Shown piece after piece: positions 1 through 8,852 of a stretch of DNA of 47,403 bases. Position numbers and translations under genes: made by a program. Source of the stretch: an uncultured Bacilli bacterium (GTDB lineage Bacteria > Bacillota_I > Bacilli_A > RF39 > UBA660); NCBI GenBank assembly GCA_934101865.1, contig CAKOSA010000008.1:1-47403 (forward strand), given 5' to 3'. Under the pieces are notes generated by a model that worked only from the letters and a program-made list of their open reading frames with translations, was not told the origin of the DNA and did no database searches. Each line of letters starts with the position of its first letter. Position 1 is the stretch's first letter.

Positions 1-870
1 AGTATAAAGTCAGCATTAAATGATTTAGAACTAGTAGATACCAACTCTACCCTATTTAATGACAATGATCAAATAATTAAAGAAAAGAAAGAGGAAACAA
101 ATATGGATATGAATTCACTAAACCAAGTAGCACAAAACAATGTGCCAAATCAAACGCAAGACCCAATGATGAACCAAAATATGAATATGAACACAAATAT
201 GAATGCAAGTACTGATTCTAGGTTCTTCCCATCTTTTGATGAGGCCCCTGCAAATATGAATGTACCAAATAATATGCAAGCCCCAACCCAAGAGGTGCCA
301 AACTTTAACCAAAACTTTATGGCAAATACCCCACCTGCTCCAACAAATCCAACTCCCGAGCCAAACCCAATTCCCGATTTCGGATTAAATATGACTCCTC
401 CAACACCTCCCGTTAATAACGATTTTAATCTAAATACCGCTCCATCAAATGAGCAACCAGTAAATCCATCCCCAACCGTTCCAACATTTGATAACAATAT
501 TGGTCCCGTAAACAATTTTGGAGCCAATCAACCAGAGCAATTCTATCAAGCTCCAATAAATAACGGACCAGTTGGCCCATTACCAAATACAACAATGAGC
601 CCTACGGGAGCAAGTACTATGACTTCCCCTGTGGAAAATCCCATTCCCGATTTCAGAGTAGAACCATCAACCCCAGCAATGCCAAATATAAATACCCCTA
701 CTCCGGAACCAAACATTCCCGTAGAAACCCCATCCCTAGTAGATATAACACCTGCTATAAATAATACCAGAACATTCGTAACAACCCTCGAAAGTATGGG
801 CTTCAAAGTATTAACTGAGGAAAGCGATAACGGCACTGAATACATAATAACAATAAAAATACAAAAATAG
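1..870 (+). CDS. Asn/Pro-rich protein with small folded C-terminus, 5' end outside window
   Basis: Not recognised. The frame is open from base 1, so the gene probably begins upstream; 289 residues are visible. An internal ATG at 103 has a weak AGAGG nine bases before it and would give 255 residues, but the sequence before it also reads like protein. Counting from that ATG, residues 1-213 are low-complexity Asn, Pro, Met and Thr with a repeated NPIPDF motif (residues 88-93 and 179-184). Residues about 215-255 look folded: one helix followed by a beta hairpin ending in IITIKIQK. There is no signal peptide or membrane segment in the visible part. The layout suggests a disordered linker with short docking motifs and a C-terminal interaction domain, which is inference. 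It ends in a hairpin shared with the convergent PBP gene. Another Pro-rich protein at 9858-10649 is similar in style, but I cannot show homology. Confidence 0.75.
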   Translation, partial: SIKSALNDLELVDTNSTLFNDNDQIIKEKKEETNMDMNSLNQVAQNNVPNQTQDPMMNQNMNMNTNMNASTDSRFFPSFDEAPANMNVPNNMQAPTQEVPNFNQNFMANTPPAPTNPTPEPNPIPDFGLNMTPPTPPVNNDFNLNTAPSNEQPVNPSPTVPTFDNNIGPVNNFGANQPEQFYQAPINNGPVGPLPNTTMSPTGASTMTSPVENPIPDFRVEPSTPAMPNINTPTPEPNIPVETPSLVDITPAINNTRTFVTTLESMGFKVLTEESDNGTEYIITIKIQK

Positions 871-894
871 AGTATGCAACCATACTCTTTTATT
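870..894. terminator. Bidirectional terminator between convergent genes
   Basis: GAGTATG (870-876), loop CAAC, CATACTC (881-887), then TTTTATT. The 7 bp perfect stem sits between the stop of the Asn/Pro-rich gene and the stop of the PBP gene, and can serve both strands. Confidence 0.8.
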
Positions 895-2881
895 CTGCCT
901 CTCCATCCCCAACTTCCGTACTATTACCACTCTCCGTACTTTCCTTGAACACTTCATCAAGATCCTTTTCGTAACTGTTCCCGTAGGGCTCTGTTCCCTT
1001 AATATAATAGAAAAGCTTTTTATGCTTATCCCCTTCTTTACTCACCATTCCCGTAATTGGATTAACCACCACACCAACAACATTATCAGGAATATCATAC
1101 CAACCACTATCCCTATTTCCAAAATAACCCTCCATAGTATCAATCCAAATACTCTTATGAACTCCCCCATCATTTGCAAGTTTCCTATTATCATCATACC
1201 CAATCCAAATCCCCAATACCGCATCACTATTATAACCAATAATCCACTTATCCGTATCCATAGTTCCCGTTTTAATAGCATATTTATGAGTAATCTTTGG
1301 AAGCAAACTAATAACCGTAGGATAATTATAATCAATAAAATCATTATCATAAGTATAAGTAAGCATCTCATTCAATATAAACACTAAACTAGAATTAAGA
1401 ATAACCTCTTCCCTATCCTTATATTCATAAATAACATTCCCCTTACTATCTTCCACTTTCCTAATAAAATGATTAACATTCCTTTTACCACTATTAGCAA
1501 AAACACTATAAGCCTGAACCATATCAATAACACTAATCTCACTCGTCCCCAGAGCCAGCGATGCCACCGGTTTAAGATTACTACTAATTCCCAACCTACT
1601 AGCCATATTAACAAGAGCATCCTCCCCCAAAAATAAATGAGTTTTAACCGCATAAACATTATCAGAATAACTAATTGCCGCTCCCATCGATATTGGCCCA
1701 TTCGCATACATATCATTAAAATTCTTAGGCGTATAAACAAAATTATTAGATAAATTAAATGTAGTCTTTTCACTCGTAAAATTACTTGAAGCCGTAAATC
1801 CACTTTCCAAAGCCGTATAATATAAAATAGGTTTCATTACACTACCCACCTGCCTTTTAGATTGTGTAGCCCTATTAAATTGACTTTTATTATAATCCTT
1901 GCCCCCCAAAAGAGCCATAACTTCCCCATTTTTTGGATTTACCATAACACCCGATACCTCTAACTCATTATCTCCCATATATTCCAAGCTCGATTTCTCC
2001 AAATTACTCTGTGCCTCCATATCAAGCGTCGTATAAACTCGCAGTCCGCCCGTCTCAATTAAGCTCTTCGGAATCGTCCCAATCCCTTTAAGTTCGCTAA
2101 CCACCGCATCCTTAAAATACATCACACTCGAAAGGTCATTATCGTTCATCTTCCCATAATACGTCAAATTTTCGCCCAAAGCCGTCTCGACCTTCTTTTC
2201 ACTAATATCCCCATTTTTAACCATAAGTTTCAGCACTGTTGCCTGCCTTTTTTTGGCCCTATCGGGGTTATTTAACGGATTATTATTACTAGGAGATTGA
2301 GGAATTCCAGCTAACATAGATGCCTCTCCAATCGAAAGCTCACTAGCACTCTTATTAAAATAATACTTACTAGCATTCTCTATACCAAACACTCCTCCAT
2401 AATTAATAGTATTAAGATACCCCTCCAAAATCTCATCCTTACTATAATGAGTTTCAAGTTCAAACGCCAGTAACGCTTCTTGCATCTTCCTTGACCAAGT
2501 CTTTTCGTGAGTTAGAAACAAATTTCTCGCATACTGCATTGTAATTGTACTTGCACCCTCTGATAAATTTCCATTTATAATATTGGTAAAAAATGCCTTA
2601 ACAATTCGCAAATAATCAAATCCAAAATGATGATAAAAATTCTTATCCTCTGTACTAATAGTTGCCTCAACTAAATCCTTACTAATATTATCAAGTTTTA
2701 TCCAATCTTTGTTATTATTAAAAATAAGTTCATTACTATTATCATATAAATAATAAGACTGTTCTTTATTAATAGAAGGTTTAGGAGTTAACAAACAATA
2801 AACATACAAAGAAACATTACATAAAATAAACAAAATCAAGATAACTAAACCAAATTTTAACCCCTTTTTAACAATATTCAT
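890..2881 (-). CDS. ponA: Class A penicillin-binding protein (glycosyltransferase + transpeptidase)
   Basis: Bifunctional peptidoglycan synthase that polymerises lipid II and cross-links stem peptides outside the membrane. It has 663 residues, normal for a minimal class A PBP. A transmembrane anchor spans about residues 9-31. The GT51 domain follows with EDKNFYHHFG (catalytic Glu78), GASTITMQ (109-116), RKMQEA and the ILEGYLN motif near 151. The transpeptidase domain carries SVMK (347-350, nucleophile Ser347), SDN (406-408) and KTG (537-539). The C-terminal tail is acidic and Ser/Gly-rich. Both catalytic sets are intact, so it is likely active and the cell likely makes a wall. The start has a good GATGAGGAG ribosome site. 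It is a single-gene unit, divergent from ywiB. The symbol is by family resemblance; several class A paralogues are possible. Confidence 0.96.
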   Translation of the reverse strand: MNIVKKGLKFGLVILILFILCNVSLYVYCLLTPKPSINKEQSYYLYDNSNELIFNNNKDWIKLDNISKDLVEATISTEDKNFYHHFGFDYLRIVKAFFTNIINGNLSEGASTITMQYARNLFLTHEKTWSRKMQEALLAFELETHYSKDEILEGYLNTINYGGVFGIENASKYYFNKSASELSIGEASMLAGIPQSPSNNNPLNNPDRAKKRQATVLKLMVKNGDISEKKVETALGENLTYYGKMNDNDLSSVMYFKDAVVSELKGIGTIPKSLIETGGLRVYTTLDMEAQSNLEKSSLEYMGDNELEVSGVMVNPKNGEVMALLGGKDYNKSQFNRATQSKRQVGSVMKPILYYTALESGFTASSNFTSEKTTFNLSNNFVYTPKNFNDMYANGPISMGAAISYSDNVYAVKTHLFLGEDALVNMASRLGISSNLKPVASLALGTSEISVIDMVQAYSVFANSGKRNVNHFIRKVEDSKGNVIYEYKDREEVILNSSLVFILNEMLTYTYDNDFIDYNYPTVISLLPKITHKYAIKTGTMDTDKWIIGYNSDAVLGIWIGYDDNRKLANDGGVHKSIWIDTMEGYFGNRDSGWYDIPDNVVGVVVNPITGMVSKEGDKHKKLFYYIKGTEPYGNSYEKDLDEVFKESTESGNSTEVGDGEAE

Positions 2882-2944
2882 ACACTCCTCATCTCCATTT
2901 TTTTTACATCTATAATTATTATTAGAAAAAAAGAATAAAATATG

Positions 2945-2973
2945 TTTACAATTTAATAAACTTATGCTAAAAT
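2945..2973 (+). promoter_or_regulatory. Promoter of ywiB-argS-rpoE, extended -10
   Basis: TTTACA (2945-2950), 17 bp, then TGC-TAAAAT (2965-2973). Transcription should begin near 2980, downstream of the ATG at 2964, which therefore cannot be the start of ywiB. Confidence 0.75.
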
Positions 2974-3002
2974 TACAATTGAATTATTTCGGAGGTGCAA
3001 TT

Positions 3003-3371
3003 ATAAAAAAAAAATTAAAAGGATATATTAAAAATATAACAGAAAATGAACAAACAAAAATAAACACTACAGCAATTAAAACCACTGAGGAACTAAAGTT
3101 TTTATTAGATAGCACACAAAACAAATTACAAATAAAAAAAGATAAAGCAATTCTCGTAAGAAAAGACACCGAAAAAGAAATGACATTCACATTTTGTAAA
3201 GACACCAAAACAGAAATAAAAATAAAATTATTAGAAAACGGTTTATATGTAAAAGTTCCTATAAAAACAACAAACCTTGAAATAACCGAAAACAATATAA
3301 ACATATTCTATACCATTATAGATAACAATATAGAATACGAGTTAAAAATACAATTGGAGGATGAGTTATGA
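3003..3371 (+). CDS. ywiB: YwiB-like DUF1934 beta-barrel protein, probable ATA or ATT start
   Basis: Small lipocalin-like beta-barrel of the DUF1934 family, function unknown. Identification rests on size (about 122 residues), the alternating beta pattern, the C-terminal segment VKVPIKTTNLEITENNINIF matching the family's layout, and its place immediately before argS, as in Bacillus. The start is unusual. The in-frame ATG at 2964 lies inside the -10 box and has no ribosome site. A strong GGAGGTG at 2991-2997 is followed only by ATT (3000) or ATA (3003) in frame. I chose ATA because its 7-base spacing from GGAGG is best; ATT at 3000 is the alternative. The stop overlaps the argS start in ATGA, so the two are translationally coupled. 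A weak start here could set the basal ratio or make expression sensitive to initiation factor 3, which is inference. Confidence 0.8.
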   Translation: MKKKLKGYIKNITENEQTKINTTAIKTTEELKFLLDSTQNKLQIKKDKAILVRKDTEKEMTFTFCKDTKTEIKIKLLENGLYVKVPIKTTNLEITENNINIFYTIIDNNIEYELKIQLEDEL

Positions 3372-4987
3372 GTATAAAAAATGAAATAAAAGAAAAAATA
3401 AAGTTAGCTCTAAACAAACTAAATATAGAGGAAGAAAACATAATAATTGAAATACCAAAAGATAAAACCAAAGGAGACTATTCTACCAATATAGCAATGG
3501 TTTTAACTAAAAAATTAGGACAAAAACCAATGGATACAGCAAAACAAATACTTGAAGTCTTAGAACTAGGTGATTTAGGAGTAGCCGAAATAGCCCTCCC
3601 AGGATTTATTAACTTCCATATAGATAATAACTATTTATTATCTAAATTAAACGATATTATAAAAAAAGATAGAGATTACGGAAAAAATAATACTGGCCAC
3701 GGAAAAAAAGTAAATATCGAATTTGTAAGTGCTAATCCAACTGGTTATCTTCATGTCGGACACGGTCGTGGAGCAACTTATGGTGACAATTTAGCCCGTA
3801 TAATGACCTTTTCCGGATATGATATAACAAAAGAATACTATATAAACGACGCAGGTAATCAAATGAATAACTTAGGAATATCTATAAAAGAAAGATATAA
3901 GGAAATATGTGGACTTTCTTGTAATCTTCCTGAGGACGGATATCACGGCAAAGAAATAATAATGATTGCTAAAGATATTTACGAAGAAAACGGCAATCAA
4001 AAACTAAACGAAGACATAGAATACTTTAAACAAATAGGACTAGATATATTAATGTCGCAAATAAAAAAAGTATTAGACGAATATAGAGTAAATTTTGATG
4101 TCTTTACAAGCGAAAAATCCCTTTATGACAGATCACTTGTCGATGATACCCTATCTAAACTCCAAAAAAGCGGAAAATGCTATATTGAGGATGGTGCACT
4201 ATGGTTAAAAACAACCGATTATGGTGATGAAAAAGATAGAGTATTAATAAAACACGACGGAGCTTATACATATCTACTTCCCGATATCGCCTATCACGTT
4301 AATAAATTAGATAGAGGCTTTGACGAATTAATAGATGTGTTAGGATCTGATCATCACGGTTATATTAATAGATTAAAAGCCTCATTAGAGATATTAGAAA
4401 AAGATGCCACTAAACTAGATATAAAAATATTACAAATGGTAAGATTAATCAAAGATGGAGAAGAAGTAAAAATATCAAAAAGAACAGGAAAAACAATAAC
4501 CCTAACAGATCTTATAGATGATTTAGGCGTAAATAGAGTAAGATATTTCTTCTCTTCCAAATCCCTTGATAGCCAAATGGATTTCAATCTATCCCTAGCT
4601 GCATCAGAAGATATGAACAATCCCCTATTTTATATAGAATATGCAAATGCAAGAATAAGTTCAATTTTAAGCAATTATAGTAAAGAATTACCACAAATAG
4701 GCACTTACACAACCCTAAATACCCCACAAGTATATACTATATTAAATAAATTATATGAATTTGAAGATGTAGTTGTTTCCGCTGCCACAAAGAAATTACC
4801 ACATTTAATAGCACTATATGCTTATGATTTAGCAACACTTTTCCATTCATATTACAATAGTGAAAAAATAATTAATGAAAATGACGCAATATACACAAAT
4901 GAAAGAATAATATTTATTAAAGCAATTAAAATAGTATTAAATAACGCTTTACAATTATTAGGTATATTGCCAAGAGAACGTATGTAG
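3368..4987 (+). CDS. argS: Arginyl-tRNA synthetase
   Basis: Class I aminoacyl-tRNA synthetase that charges tRNA-Arg in the cytoplasm. It has 539 residues, close to the Bacillus enzyme. The N-terminal additional domain covers about 1-95. The catalytic HIGH-type motif is HVGH at 129-132 within SANPTGYLHVGHGRGA. The KMSKS equivalent is KISKR at 368-372. The C-terminal part from about 420 is the all-helical DALR anticodon-binding domain and ends in a typical LGILPRERM. The ribosome site GGAGG at 3356-3360 lies within ywiB, and the start overlaps the ywiB stop by four bases. The rpoE gene follows after 10 bases, giving a ywiB-argS-rpoE operon. Confidence 0.98.
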   Translation: MSIKNEIKEKIKLALNKLNIEEENIIIEIPKDKTKGDYSTNIAMVLTKKLGQKPMDTAKQILEVLELGDLGVAEIALPGFINFHIDNNYLLSKLNDIIKKDRDYGKNNTGHGKKVNIEFVSANPTGYLHVGHGRGATYGDNLARIMTFSGYDITKEYYINDAGNQMNNLGISIKERYKEICGLSCNLPEDGYHGKEIIMIAKDIYEENGNQKLNEDIEYFKQIGLDILMSQIKKVLDEYRVNFDVFTSEKSLYDRSLVDDTLSKLQKSGKCYIEDGALWLKTTDYGDEKDRVLIKHDGAYTYLLPDIAYHVNKLDRGFDELIDVLGSDHHGYINRLKASLEILEKDATKLDIKILQMVRLIKDGEEVKISKRTGKTITLTDLIDDLGVNRVRYFFSSKSLDSQMDFNLSLAASEDMNNPLFYIEYANARISSILSNYSKELPQIGTYTTLNTPQVYTILNKLYEFEDVVVSAATKKLPHLIALYAYDLATLFHSYYNSEKIINENDAIYTNERIIFIKAIKIVLNNALQLLGILPRERM

Positions 4988-4997
4988 GAGGAAAAAT

Positions 4998-5438
4998 ATG
5001 AAATTAAATAAAATGAAAAAAGAAGATTTAGAACAATTATCTTATGGTAAAATAGCAGAATTATACTTAAAAGAAAATAAACAAACATTAACTACAGCTG
5101 AACTTTTTAAAGAAGTATGCAATTTACTAGAATTACCAGAAGAAGAATATCAAAATAAAATAGGAGATTTCTTTGAAACATTAACAACATCCAAAGAATT
5201 TATACTTCTAAGTGATGGAAAATGGGATTTAAAATCAAACCATACAGTTAAAATAGATATCGATGAAATATATGAAGAAAAAGATGACGACGTTTACGAA
5301 GATACTTCAGATGATGAAAGCAGTATAGTTCCCGAAGAAGAAGATGGAGAAGATTATGAAGGAACTAATGATGCCGATTATGATGACGAATTAGGAGACC
5401 TATCTATCGTAACTGAAGATGAACTTAACGAAGAATAA
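4998..5438 (+). CDS. rpoE: RNA polymerase delta subunit
   Basis: Accessory subunit of Gram-positive RNA polymerase that helps core recycling and transcription specificity. The 146 residues split into a folded HARE-HTH domain (about 1-75, including LSYGKIAELYLKENKQ and DGKWDLK) and a highly acidic, disordered tail rich in Asp and Glu. That two-part layout is diagnostic. It has a strong AGGAGG ribosome site. As third gene after ywiB and argS, it ends in a hairpin overlapping its own stop codon. Its presence supports Bacillota/Bacilli, because delta is largely confined to that group. Confidence 0.95.
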   Translation: MKLNKMKKEDLEQLSYGKIAELYLKENKQTLTTAELFKEVCNLLELPEEEYQNKIGDFFETLTTSKEFILLSDGKWDLKSNHTVKIDIDEIYEEKDDDVYEDTSDDESSIVPEEEDGEDYEGTNDADYDDELGDLSIVTEDELNEE

Positions 5439-5457
5439 TAACCTTATTCTTTTTTTC
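5431..5457 (+). terminator. Terminator after rpoE
   Basis: AAGAATAA (5431-5438), loop TAACC, TTATTCTT (5444-5451), then a T run to 5457. The stem is AT-rich and overlaps the rpoE stop, so it is probably weak alone. Confidence 0.6.
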
Positions 5458-5497
5458 ATATTTAATAAACCCAAACATATTTTATAATAGGTGAAAA

Positions 5498-6412
5498 ATG
5501 AAAACAAAAATCAAGGTAGGATTGCCCCGAGCACTCCTTTATTATAAGTATAATATTTTATGGAAAACCTATTTAAAATACTTAGGATGCAATATTGTTG
5601 TAAGTCCCGAAACCAATAAAGAAATATTACAAACCGGCTTAAAAAATTCTCCTGATGAAGCCTGTTTAGCATTTAAAATATATACCGGTCACGTAAATGA
5701 TTTGATAAATAAATGTGATTATATATTAATACCAAGAATATCCAACTATGGCAAAAATGAAAGAGTATGCTCTAAATTTGAAGCTCTTTATGATGATATT
5801 AAAATAACATATCCGTCTGTAAATATCTTATTTTATAATATAGACCATCTAAATAACCATTATAAAACTATATCACTACTTAAATTAGGGTTGAAAATAA
5901 ATAAAAATCCCTTTAAAGTAATATATTCATACTATAAAGCAACCAAAAAACAAAAAAATTATATTAAAGAATTGGAGAATAATCAACAACACATTTTATC
6001 CAAAACCACTAAAAAAATACTTTTAGTAGCCCACCCCTACATAGTATACGATAAATATCTTTGCGGTGAAATAATAACATATCTAAATAAAAATAAAATA
6101 GACATATTATATGCAGATAGACTAAATGAAAAAATAGCCCGTGAATACTATAAAGAACTATCCCCTACCCTTTATTGGTCGGACTCTAAAAATTTAGTTG
6201 GAGCAATTAACTATTACAAAAATAGTATATCAGGAATTATATTTATATCCAGTTTTCCCTGTGGACTAGATTCCTTAGTTAATGAATTAATGATAAGAAA
6301 GATAACTAACGTTCCTAAACTAAATATAATTATCGATGAACTAGGTACAGAAACAGGCCTTGTAACTAGACTAGAAAGCTTTATTGATATTTTAGAGGGA
6401 GGTGCAAATTGA
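5498..6412 (+). CDS. DUF2229-like 2-hydroxyacyl-CoA dehydratase activase-related protein, subunit 1
   Basis: Resembles the DUF2229 segment of the large CoA-activase-related proteins of Firmicutes. The start, IKVGLPRALLYYKYNILWKT, then SPETNKEIL, DEACLAFKIYTGHV and a closing FPCGLDSLVNE...DELGTETGLVTRLESF, are typical of it. Conserved cysteines at 31, 56, 73 and 91 could ligate an iron-sulfur cluster (inference). In usual homologues this segment is part of a roughly 1400-residue protein with ASKHA ATPase domains; here it is free-standing at 304 residues and no ATPase is nearby. The next gene starts on a TTG overlapping this stop by four bases, so the two products are probably made in equal amounts and form a complex. 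Substrate and physiological role are unknown. Confidence 0.8.
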   Translation: MKTKIKVGLPRALLYYKYNILWKTYLKYLGCNIVVSPETNKEILQTGLKNSPDEACLAFKIYTGHVNDLINKCDYILIPRISNYGKNERVCSKFEALYDDIKITYPSVNILFYNIDHLNNHYKTISLLKLGLKINKNPFKVIYSYYKATKKQKNYIKELENNQQHILSKTTKKILLVAHPYIVYDKYLCGEIITYLNKNKIDILYADRLNEKIAREYYKELSPTLYWSDSKNLVGAINYYKNSISGIIFISSFPCGLDSLVNELMIRKITNVPKLNIIIDELGTETGLVTRLESFIDILEGGAN

Positions 6413-7470
6413 AACAAATAATATCCTTTCCTCGTTTAGGAAATTACCATATTCCCATATCCTCTTTTTTAGAAAAAACCACTAAACAAAATATTCTTAT
6501 ACCACCCAATATTACCAATAACACTAAGGAGTTAGGAACAAAATATAGTCCCGATTTTGTCTGTGCCCCCTTTAAATATAATTTAGGAAACTACATTGAA
6601 GCCCTAGATAACGGAGCAACTATTCTTCTTCAAGGTGGAGGTGGTTGCAGGTACGGTTATTATGCAGAATTACAAGAACAGATCTTAAAAGATTTAGGAT
6701 ACAAATTTGAATTCAAAAACTTTATAAAAAACAATAGCATCTCCCCAATAAAAGTATATCAGTTTATAAAAGAAGTAAATCCCAAAGCAAATGTAATCAA
6801 GTGTTTATATTATGGTATTATACTCTTAATAAAAGTAGTATATATGGACAAAATTGAAAACTATATAAGAAAAAATAAAGCCATAATAATAAACAAAGAA
6901 AGATTAAAAATACTTGAAAAAAAATATTACAATAATATAAATACACCCAAAACAATTATTACTAACCTATTATATAATATAAAAACTTACAAAAAGTTAA
7001 AAAAAGAGCCAAAAGAAAAAAAAGCCAAACCATTAAAAATTGCTTTAATCGGTGAACTATATACCTTAATGGAAAGCGAAGCATCCAGCAATCTAGAAGA
7101 ATTACTAATAAAGCAAAATATTTCCATATTTAGAAATACAAACATTACATACCTAATGATAACAAAAAAACACTGTCAAAAACGTCTGGCAAAAAAAGGT
7201 AAAGAGTATGTCAAGTATCACCTAGGGGCCGATGCTACTGAAAATATAATTTTAACAAAATTATTAGCCAAAAAGTATGATGGTATAATTCATATTAAAA
7301 GCTTTGGTTGTACACCAGAGATAAATGCAATGCCCATAATAAGTAAAGTGTCAAAAGACTATCAAGTTCCCGTAATGTTTTTAACTTTCGATACATCAAG
7401 TACAGACCTAGGATTAGAGACAAGAATTGAAGCCTTTTGTGATATGCTAAAATCTCGTAACAGAAATTAA
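6409..7470 (+). CDS. HgdB-like CoA-dehydratase/activase-related protein, subunit 2, TTG start
   Basis: Companion of the preceding gene. SPDFVCAPFKYNLGN (Cys52) and LLQGGGGCRYGYYAELQEQI (Cys80) are hallmark motifs of the HgdB-like part of large activase-related proteins. The C-terminal FGCTPEINAMPI and LGLETRIEAFCDML resemble its closing motif. Its 353 residues match one domain only. Basic Lys-rich linkers around residues 150-215 are less conserved. The start is TTG at 6409, seven or so bases after GAGGGAGGTG (6395-6403), and its TTGA overlaps the upstream stop. Cysteines 52 and 80 are plausible cluster ligands. The family as a whole has poorly defined function; a redox or radical-type dehydration role is only an analogy with 2-hydroxyglutaryl-CoA dehydratase. 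Confidence 0.8.
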   Translation: MKQIISFPRLGNYHIPISSFLEKTTKQNILIPPNITNNTKELGTKYSPDFVCAPFKYNLGNYIEALDNGATILLQGGGGCRYGYYAELQEQILKDLGYKFEFKNFIKNNSISPIKVYQFIKEVNPKANVIKCLYYGIILLIKVVYMDKIENYIRKNKAIIINKERLKILEKKYYNNINTPKTIITNLLYNIKTYKKLKKEPKEKKAKPLKIALIGELYTLMESEASSNLEELLIKQNISIFRNTNITYLMITKKHCQKRLAKKGKEYVKYHLGADATENIILTKLLAKKYDGIIHIKSFGCTPEINAMPIISKVSKDYQVPVMFLTFDTSSTDLGLETRIEAFCDMLKSRNRN

Positions 7471-7485
7471 AATTCTGTTTTTTTC
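7459..7485 (+). terminator. Terminator after the activase-like pair
   Basis: AACAGAA (7459-7465), 7-base loop, TTCTGTT (7473-7479), followed by TTTTT. The stem spans the stop codon of the second gene. Confidence 0.75.
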
Positions 7486-7514
7486 TTGTATCTTAAATAA
7501 AAAAATGATATAAT
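7486..7514 (+). promoter_or_regulatory. Promoter of the 7539-9512 operon, extended -10
   Basis: TTGTAT (7486-7491), 17 bp, TGA-TATAAT (7506-7514). It abuts the preceding terminator. The ribosome site AAAGGAG lies just before the ATG at 7539. Confidence 0.8.
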
Positions 7515-7538
7515 AAATACAGAAAAAAGGAGTAAAAT

Positions 7539-8207
7539 ATGATTGAAATAATAATTTTAATAAACATATTAGTATGCATATTTTTTGTAACAACTATGCA
7601 CCACTTTTATGAAAAAAAAGGCTTATATTTGTCAATTGCTACCCTATCATTAATATCATACTTAGCATCATTTAAAATAACAAGCCTTTTAGGAAGCAAT
7701 ATAAATACAAGCATAATAATATACCCCATTATATTAGAAATAATATATATATTAAAGAAAAGGCATCCCCTCGAAAAGAAAACTAAGGCAAGAAACTATA
7801 CAATAGTAGCACTTGTTTCAGCCATTATATATATAGCTTTAAGTTGTTTGTACAACCCCATTGAAACAAACTTATACGCCTTAGATATGGAAAAAACATT
7901 TTTAAGTAATTATGTACTGTTAATAGTTTATCCTATTACCCATATTGTTTCATTAGAACTATCAACAAAATTATTGCCAAAATTAGATAAAATGTATGAA
8001 AATAAATTTATAACCATAATGATTAATTATCTTATAGTATCCCTAATATCAGTAGTACTTATGATAAATATATCATATATAGGAGTATTAAATCCATTTG
8101 AAATATTTAAAATAAGTATAGTAACTTATCTATTCGGATTTCTAATAACCCTAATAACATATCCAGCAATGATGCATTTAATGAATAAAAAGAAGGTGAT
8201 AGAATGA
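7539..8207 (+). CDS. Multi-pass membrane protein, possibly YhhQ/VUT-like
   Basis: Not firmly recognised. It has 222 residues with about six or seven hydrophobic segments and short Lys-rich loops (for example LKKRHPLEKKTKARN). The pattern of helices, and the segment with LELSTKLLPKLDKMYENKF before a late helix pair, recalls the YhhQ/VUT_1 family that includes queuosine-precursor transporters. The match is weak and rests on helix layout, not on a clear motif. The next gene encodes a similar-sized membrane protein and overlaps it in ATGA, so the two may form a heterodimer. A queH gene lies 2.5 kb away on the other strand, which would fit queuosine salvage but does not prove it. Confidence 0.6.
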   Translation: MIEIIILINILVCIFFVTTMHHFYEKKGLYLSIATLSLISYLASFKITSLLGSNINTSIIIYPIILEIIYILKKRHPLEKKTKARNYTIVALVSAIIYIALSCLYNPIETNLYALDMEKTFLSNYVLLIVYPITHIVSLELSTKLLPKLDKMYENKFITIMINYLIVSLISVVLMINISYIGVLNPFEIFKISIVTYLFGFLITLITYPAMMHLMNKKKVIE

Positions 8208-8848
8208 ATACAATAATATTTATTTTCGCCCTTTTAACGACAATAATAATAACTCTAATAGTATATAAAAAACAAAAATATGAAGGACTACAAATATTAC
8301 TTATTACATACACAATTCTAGGAACAATTCTTCCCCTAAAAGAAGTATCTATATTTGCACTACCCATTCCAATATCCCTAATATCAGGAGTTTCTATATT
8401 TATAATTATAAATATAATATTACAAAATCAAGGCAAAGAAAAAGCAATGCAAGAATTATGGTTAATATGGTTAGTATCAGTATTTAGTTACATTATTTTG
8501 GCTATAAGTAGCTTGGCACCAAGTTACATAACCACATCATTTAATCAAATATTTGGAAATAACTTAAAAATATTTGCAAGTTCTACAATAGCCCTTTTAA
8601 CAAGTTTAATACTAAATATAAAACTATATTACTTTCTTAGAAGAGCCAAAAATAAAATATGGATAAGTAACATATTATCAGGAATAATAGTTCAGTTTGT
8701 ATATACACTAATATACTTTCTCCTCTCAGCCCACCTATACCTACCATTAGAAACCCTATTCGGTTCTATAATAATTACCAGCGGATTAAGAATATTAATA
8801 AATACTATTGAAACAATTCCCTTATATATAATAAGTAAAGAGAGGTAG
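8204..8848 (+). CDS. Multi-pass membrane protein, possibly YhhQ/VUT-like paralogue
   Basis: It has 214 residues with six or seven transmembrane helices. The C-terminal half, FYFLRRAKNK-like loop (YYFLRRAKNKIWISNILSG) then VQFVYTLIYFLL and INTIETIPLYII, resembles the YhhQ/VUT_1 arrangement, in which a loop precedes a Q.iDT.iF helix and a closing LLDTP helix. The acidic residue of the first motif is missing here (VYT instead of IDT), so function may differ. The start overlaps the upstream gene by four bases. A LexA-like repressor follows after 4 bases and is likely co-transcribed. Queuosine precursor uptake is a hypothesis only. Confidence 0.6.
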   Translation: MNTIIFIFALLTTIIITLIVYKKQKYEGLQILLITYTILGTILPLKEVSIFALPIPISLISGVSIFIIINIILQNQGKEKAMQELWLIWLVSVFSYIILAISSLAPSYITTSFNQIFGNNLKIFASSTIALLTSLILNIKLYYFLRRAKNKIWISNILSGIIVQFVYTLIYFLLSAHLYLPLETLFGSIIITSGLRILINTIETIPLYIISKER

Positions 8849-8852
8849 AAAA

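Noticed and set aside
2964..2966. ATG as start of ywiB
   Set aside because: It lies within the extended -10 box TGC-TAAAAT and has no ribosome site; the strong GGAGGTG lies 27 bases downstream.
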